This document shows positions 62,708 to 64,000 of a DNA stretch of 64,000 nucleotides, piece after piece (the first letter of the stretch is position 1; every line of letters begins with the position of its first letter). The translations under genes and the position numbers were made by a program. Location: contig JBAKBP010003239.1 in assembly GCA_037953745.1 (NCBI GenBank), forward strand, positions 62,001-126,000, written 5' to 3'. The stretch is from Lithodes maja (taxonomy: Eukaryota; Arthropoda; Malacostraca; Decapoda; Lithodidae). The notes beneath the pieces were generated by a model, which had not been told where the DNA came from, made no database searches, and saw only the letters and a list, made by a program, of their open reading frames with translations.

Positions 62708-62726
62708 CCCGGGGTCGAAGGGTTAA

Positions 62727-63995
62727 GGGTCGCTCTACTGGTGATCTTCTTTCATATCTTACTAACTCTTGGTCATCCAACTTTCGGGACTTCGGTGAGA
62801 CTTTTTCTGTTGCACTAGACATATCGAAGGCCTTCGATAGAGTCTGGCACAAATCTTTAATTTCCAAATTGCCCTCCTTCGGTTTCTGTCCCTACATCTG
62901 TGCCTTTGTCTCTAATTTCCTTTCCGGCCGTTCCATAGCTGCGGTTGTGGACGGCCATCGCTCAATTCCTCATCCTATCAACTCCGGTGTTCCTCAGGGT
63001 TCTGTCCTATCTCCTATTCTCTTTCTAATTTTTATAAATGATCTCAACTGTACATCTAGTCCCATCCATTCATATGCAGACGACTACTTTACACCACTCA
63101 ATTAGTTTTCCAGAACGCCCCAGCCAGCAGTCCCTCAAAAGTAAACGTAATGAAGCCATAAAATGCTTATCTTCTGATCTAGCTACTATTTCCAATTGGG
63201 GTAGAGAAAACCTAGTTACATTTAATGCTTCCAAAACTCAATTTATCCATCTTACTACCCATCAGGAACCTCCAGAGGACTATCCCTTATTCTTCAACAA
63301 TACAAAAATCAACCCTTCATCTTCCCTCAATGTTCTCGGTGTCTCGTTTTCTTCTGCCCTCACTTGGAAAGAACATATTACCAGTCTCGCTAAGGCAGCC
63401 TCCCAGAAGCTGGGTGTGCTCAACCGCCTCAAGGGGTTCTTTACCCCTGCGCAGCTACTTGCTCTGTACAGGGGCACAGTGCGTCCTTGTATTGAGTATT
63501 GTTCACATGTGTGGGGAGGATCCTCTCACACCGCACTCCTAGATAAAGTAGAAAGGAAAGCCTTTCGTATCATTAACTCCCGTCCACTCACCAACTCTCT
63601 GCAATCTCTCTCTCTTCGCCGCAATGTTGCATCTCTCACTATTCTATCGCTACTACAATAATCAGTGTTCCTCGGAGCTTTCCCAGTGTATACCACCTCC
63701 TCTACGTAGGGTACGTAGTACCCGCCTGCAACACAATCTCACCCCTACTCTGTGCAACTCTCCAACCCAAGAGTGAAATGCTATTTTCAGACTTTCTTCT
63801 ATTCAACTGAGCCTGAGCTCTGGAACTCTCTCCCAGAATCAGTCTTTCCCTCTTCCTATGACTTAAACTGCTTCAAACTCCGTGTGTCCAAGCATTTTAG
63901 CTCGAACGTCCCTTGATTTCGGCCCTGTCACTTTGAAATCTGGGGGAGGCACTCGCTGCAGGCAGTTATGCCTTTTGTCTCCCTCATTCACATAC
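62727..63995 (+). pseudogene. LINE copy 2, RT and 3' end
   Basis: The RT resumes with GRSTGDLLSYLTNSWSSNFR, motif A ALDISKAFDRVWHKSL, motif B SGVPQGSVLSPILFLIFIND and motif C SYADD. A frameshift follows at about 63085. The C-terminal part (ATISNWGRENLVTFNASKTQ, LNRLKGFFTPAQLLALYRGT, GGSSHTALLDKVERKAFRII) is open to 63661 in another frame. Further breaks come before FSSNVP-stop near 63915. The 3' UTR GGCCCTGTCACTTTGAAATC, GGCAGTTATGCCTTTTG matches copy 1. The window ends in what should be the poly-A tail. Confidence 0.9.
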
Positions 63996-64000
63996 AAAAA

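Larger units (their letters stand above)
58506..62722 (-). mobile_element. Autonomous piggyBac element 4, 4.22 kb, intact
   Basis: TTAA at 58502-58505 and 62723-62726. Ends CCCTCCAACCCCGG and (reverse complement) CCCTTCGACCCCGG. The target GGCTTCCTTAAGGGTCGC is seen uninterrupted in LINE copy 1 at 56097-56114, so the insertion is exact. It carries a full transposase, three subterminal repeats and the TGGTACA-type doublet. It is the intact relative of the deleted element at 21622-25072. Confidence 0.98.

Overview
This window looks like a gene-poor, repeat-saturated piece of an arthropod genome. A decapod crustacean is my best guess, from short AACCT/TTAGG-type arrays and the LINE and piggyBac content. 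I see no convincing host protein-coding gene, rRNA or functional tRNA gene. Almost everything I can name is a transposable element, and most elements are nested in one another. There is one 200-N assembly gap (10734-10933).

Layout. 1-5.6 kb: end of a hAT-like element, a pair of inverted dispersed repeats, an 88-bp tandem repeat and a 5'-truncated LINE RT. 5.6-9.8 kb: a minus-strand CR1-like LINE broken by a plus-strand CR1 3' end and by a 2.0-kb solo LTR (TSD ATATG). 9.9-10.7 kb: the 5' part of an RTE-like LINE, split by a 534-bp TA-flanked MITE. 10.9-17.0 kb: a degenerate piggyBac derivative split by an almost complete L2-like LINE; the 5' end of that LINE insertion is a U4 snRNA fragment. 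17.4-27.6 kb: a tandem array of ~0.8-kb units, with a second copy of the solo LTR (TSD CTACT) inserted at a unit junction. That LTR carries a tandem duplication, a pogo-like MITE and a deleted piggyBac that itself contains another MITE. 27.7-29.9 kb: piggyBac MITE, tRNA-derived SINE, RTE-like 3' ends and TTAGG-type arrays. 29.9-40.4 kb: a near-complete minus-strand CR1-like LINE (ORF1 and ORF2), interrupted by a Penelope-like RT and by an intact autonomous piggyBac. 41.4-46.7 kb: a piggyBac with a frameshifted transposase inside a second piggyBac-type element. 46.7-53.8 kb: Jockey-like LINE 3' end, pogo-like MITEs, a hAT element with its 8-bp TSD and a second SINE. 53.8-64.0 kb: two head-to-tail copies of a Jockey-superfamily LINE. 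The first is hit by a retroposed RTE-like fragment, the second by another intact piggyBac (58506-62722).

The autonomous piggyBac elements encode ~970-aa transposases. Each has an acidic N-terminal motif (SPGGIE-type), a proline-rich linker, an arginine-rich AT-hook-like patch, a DDD core and a C-terminal Cys/His finger. They plausibly supply transposase to the several TTAA-flanked short elements around them. Their ends at the transposase 5' side share an unusual plan. Two copies of a 16-18 bp motif sit ~44-47 bp apart; the two copies match each other, but the motif is unrelated between element types. I consider this, the U4-LINE junction, the shared ORF1 module of two different LINE lineages and the frameshift signals between LINE ORFs the most noteworthy observations.
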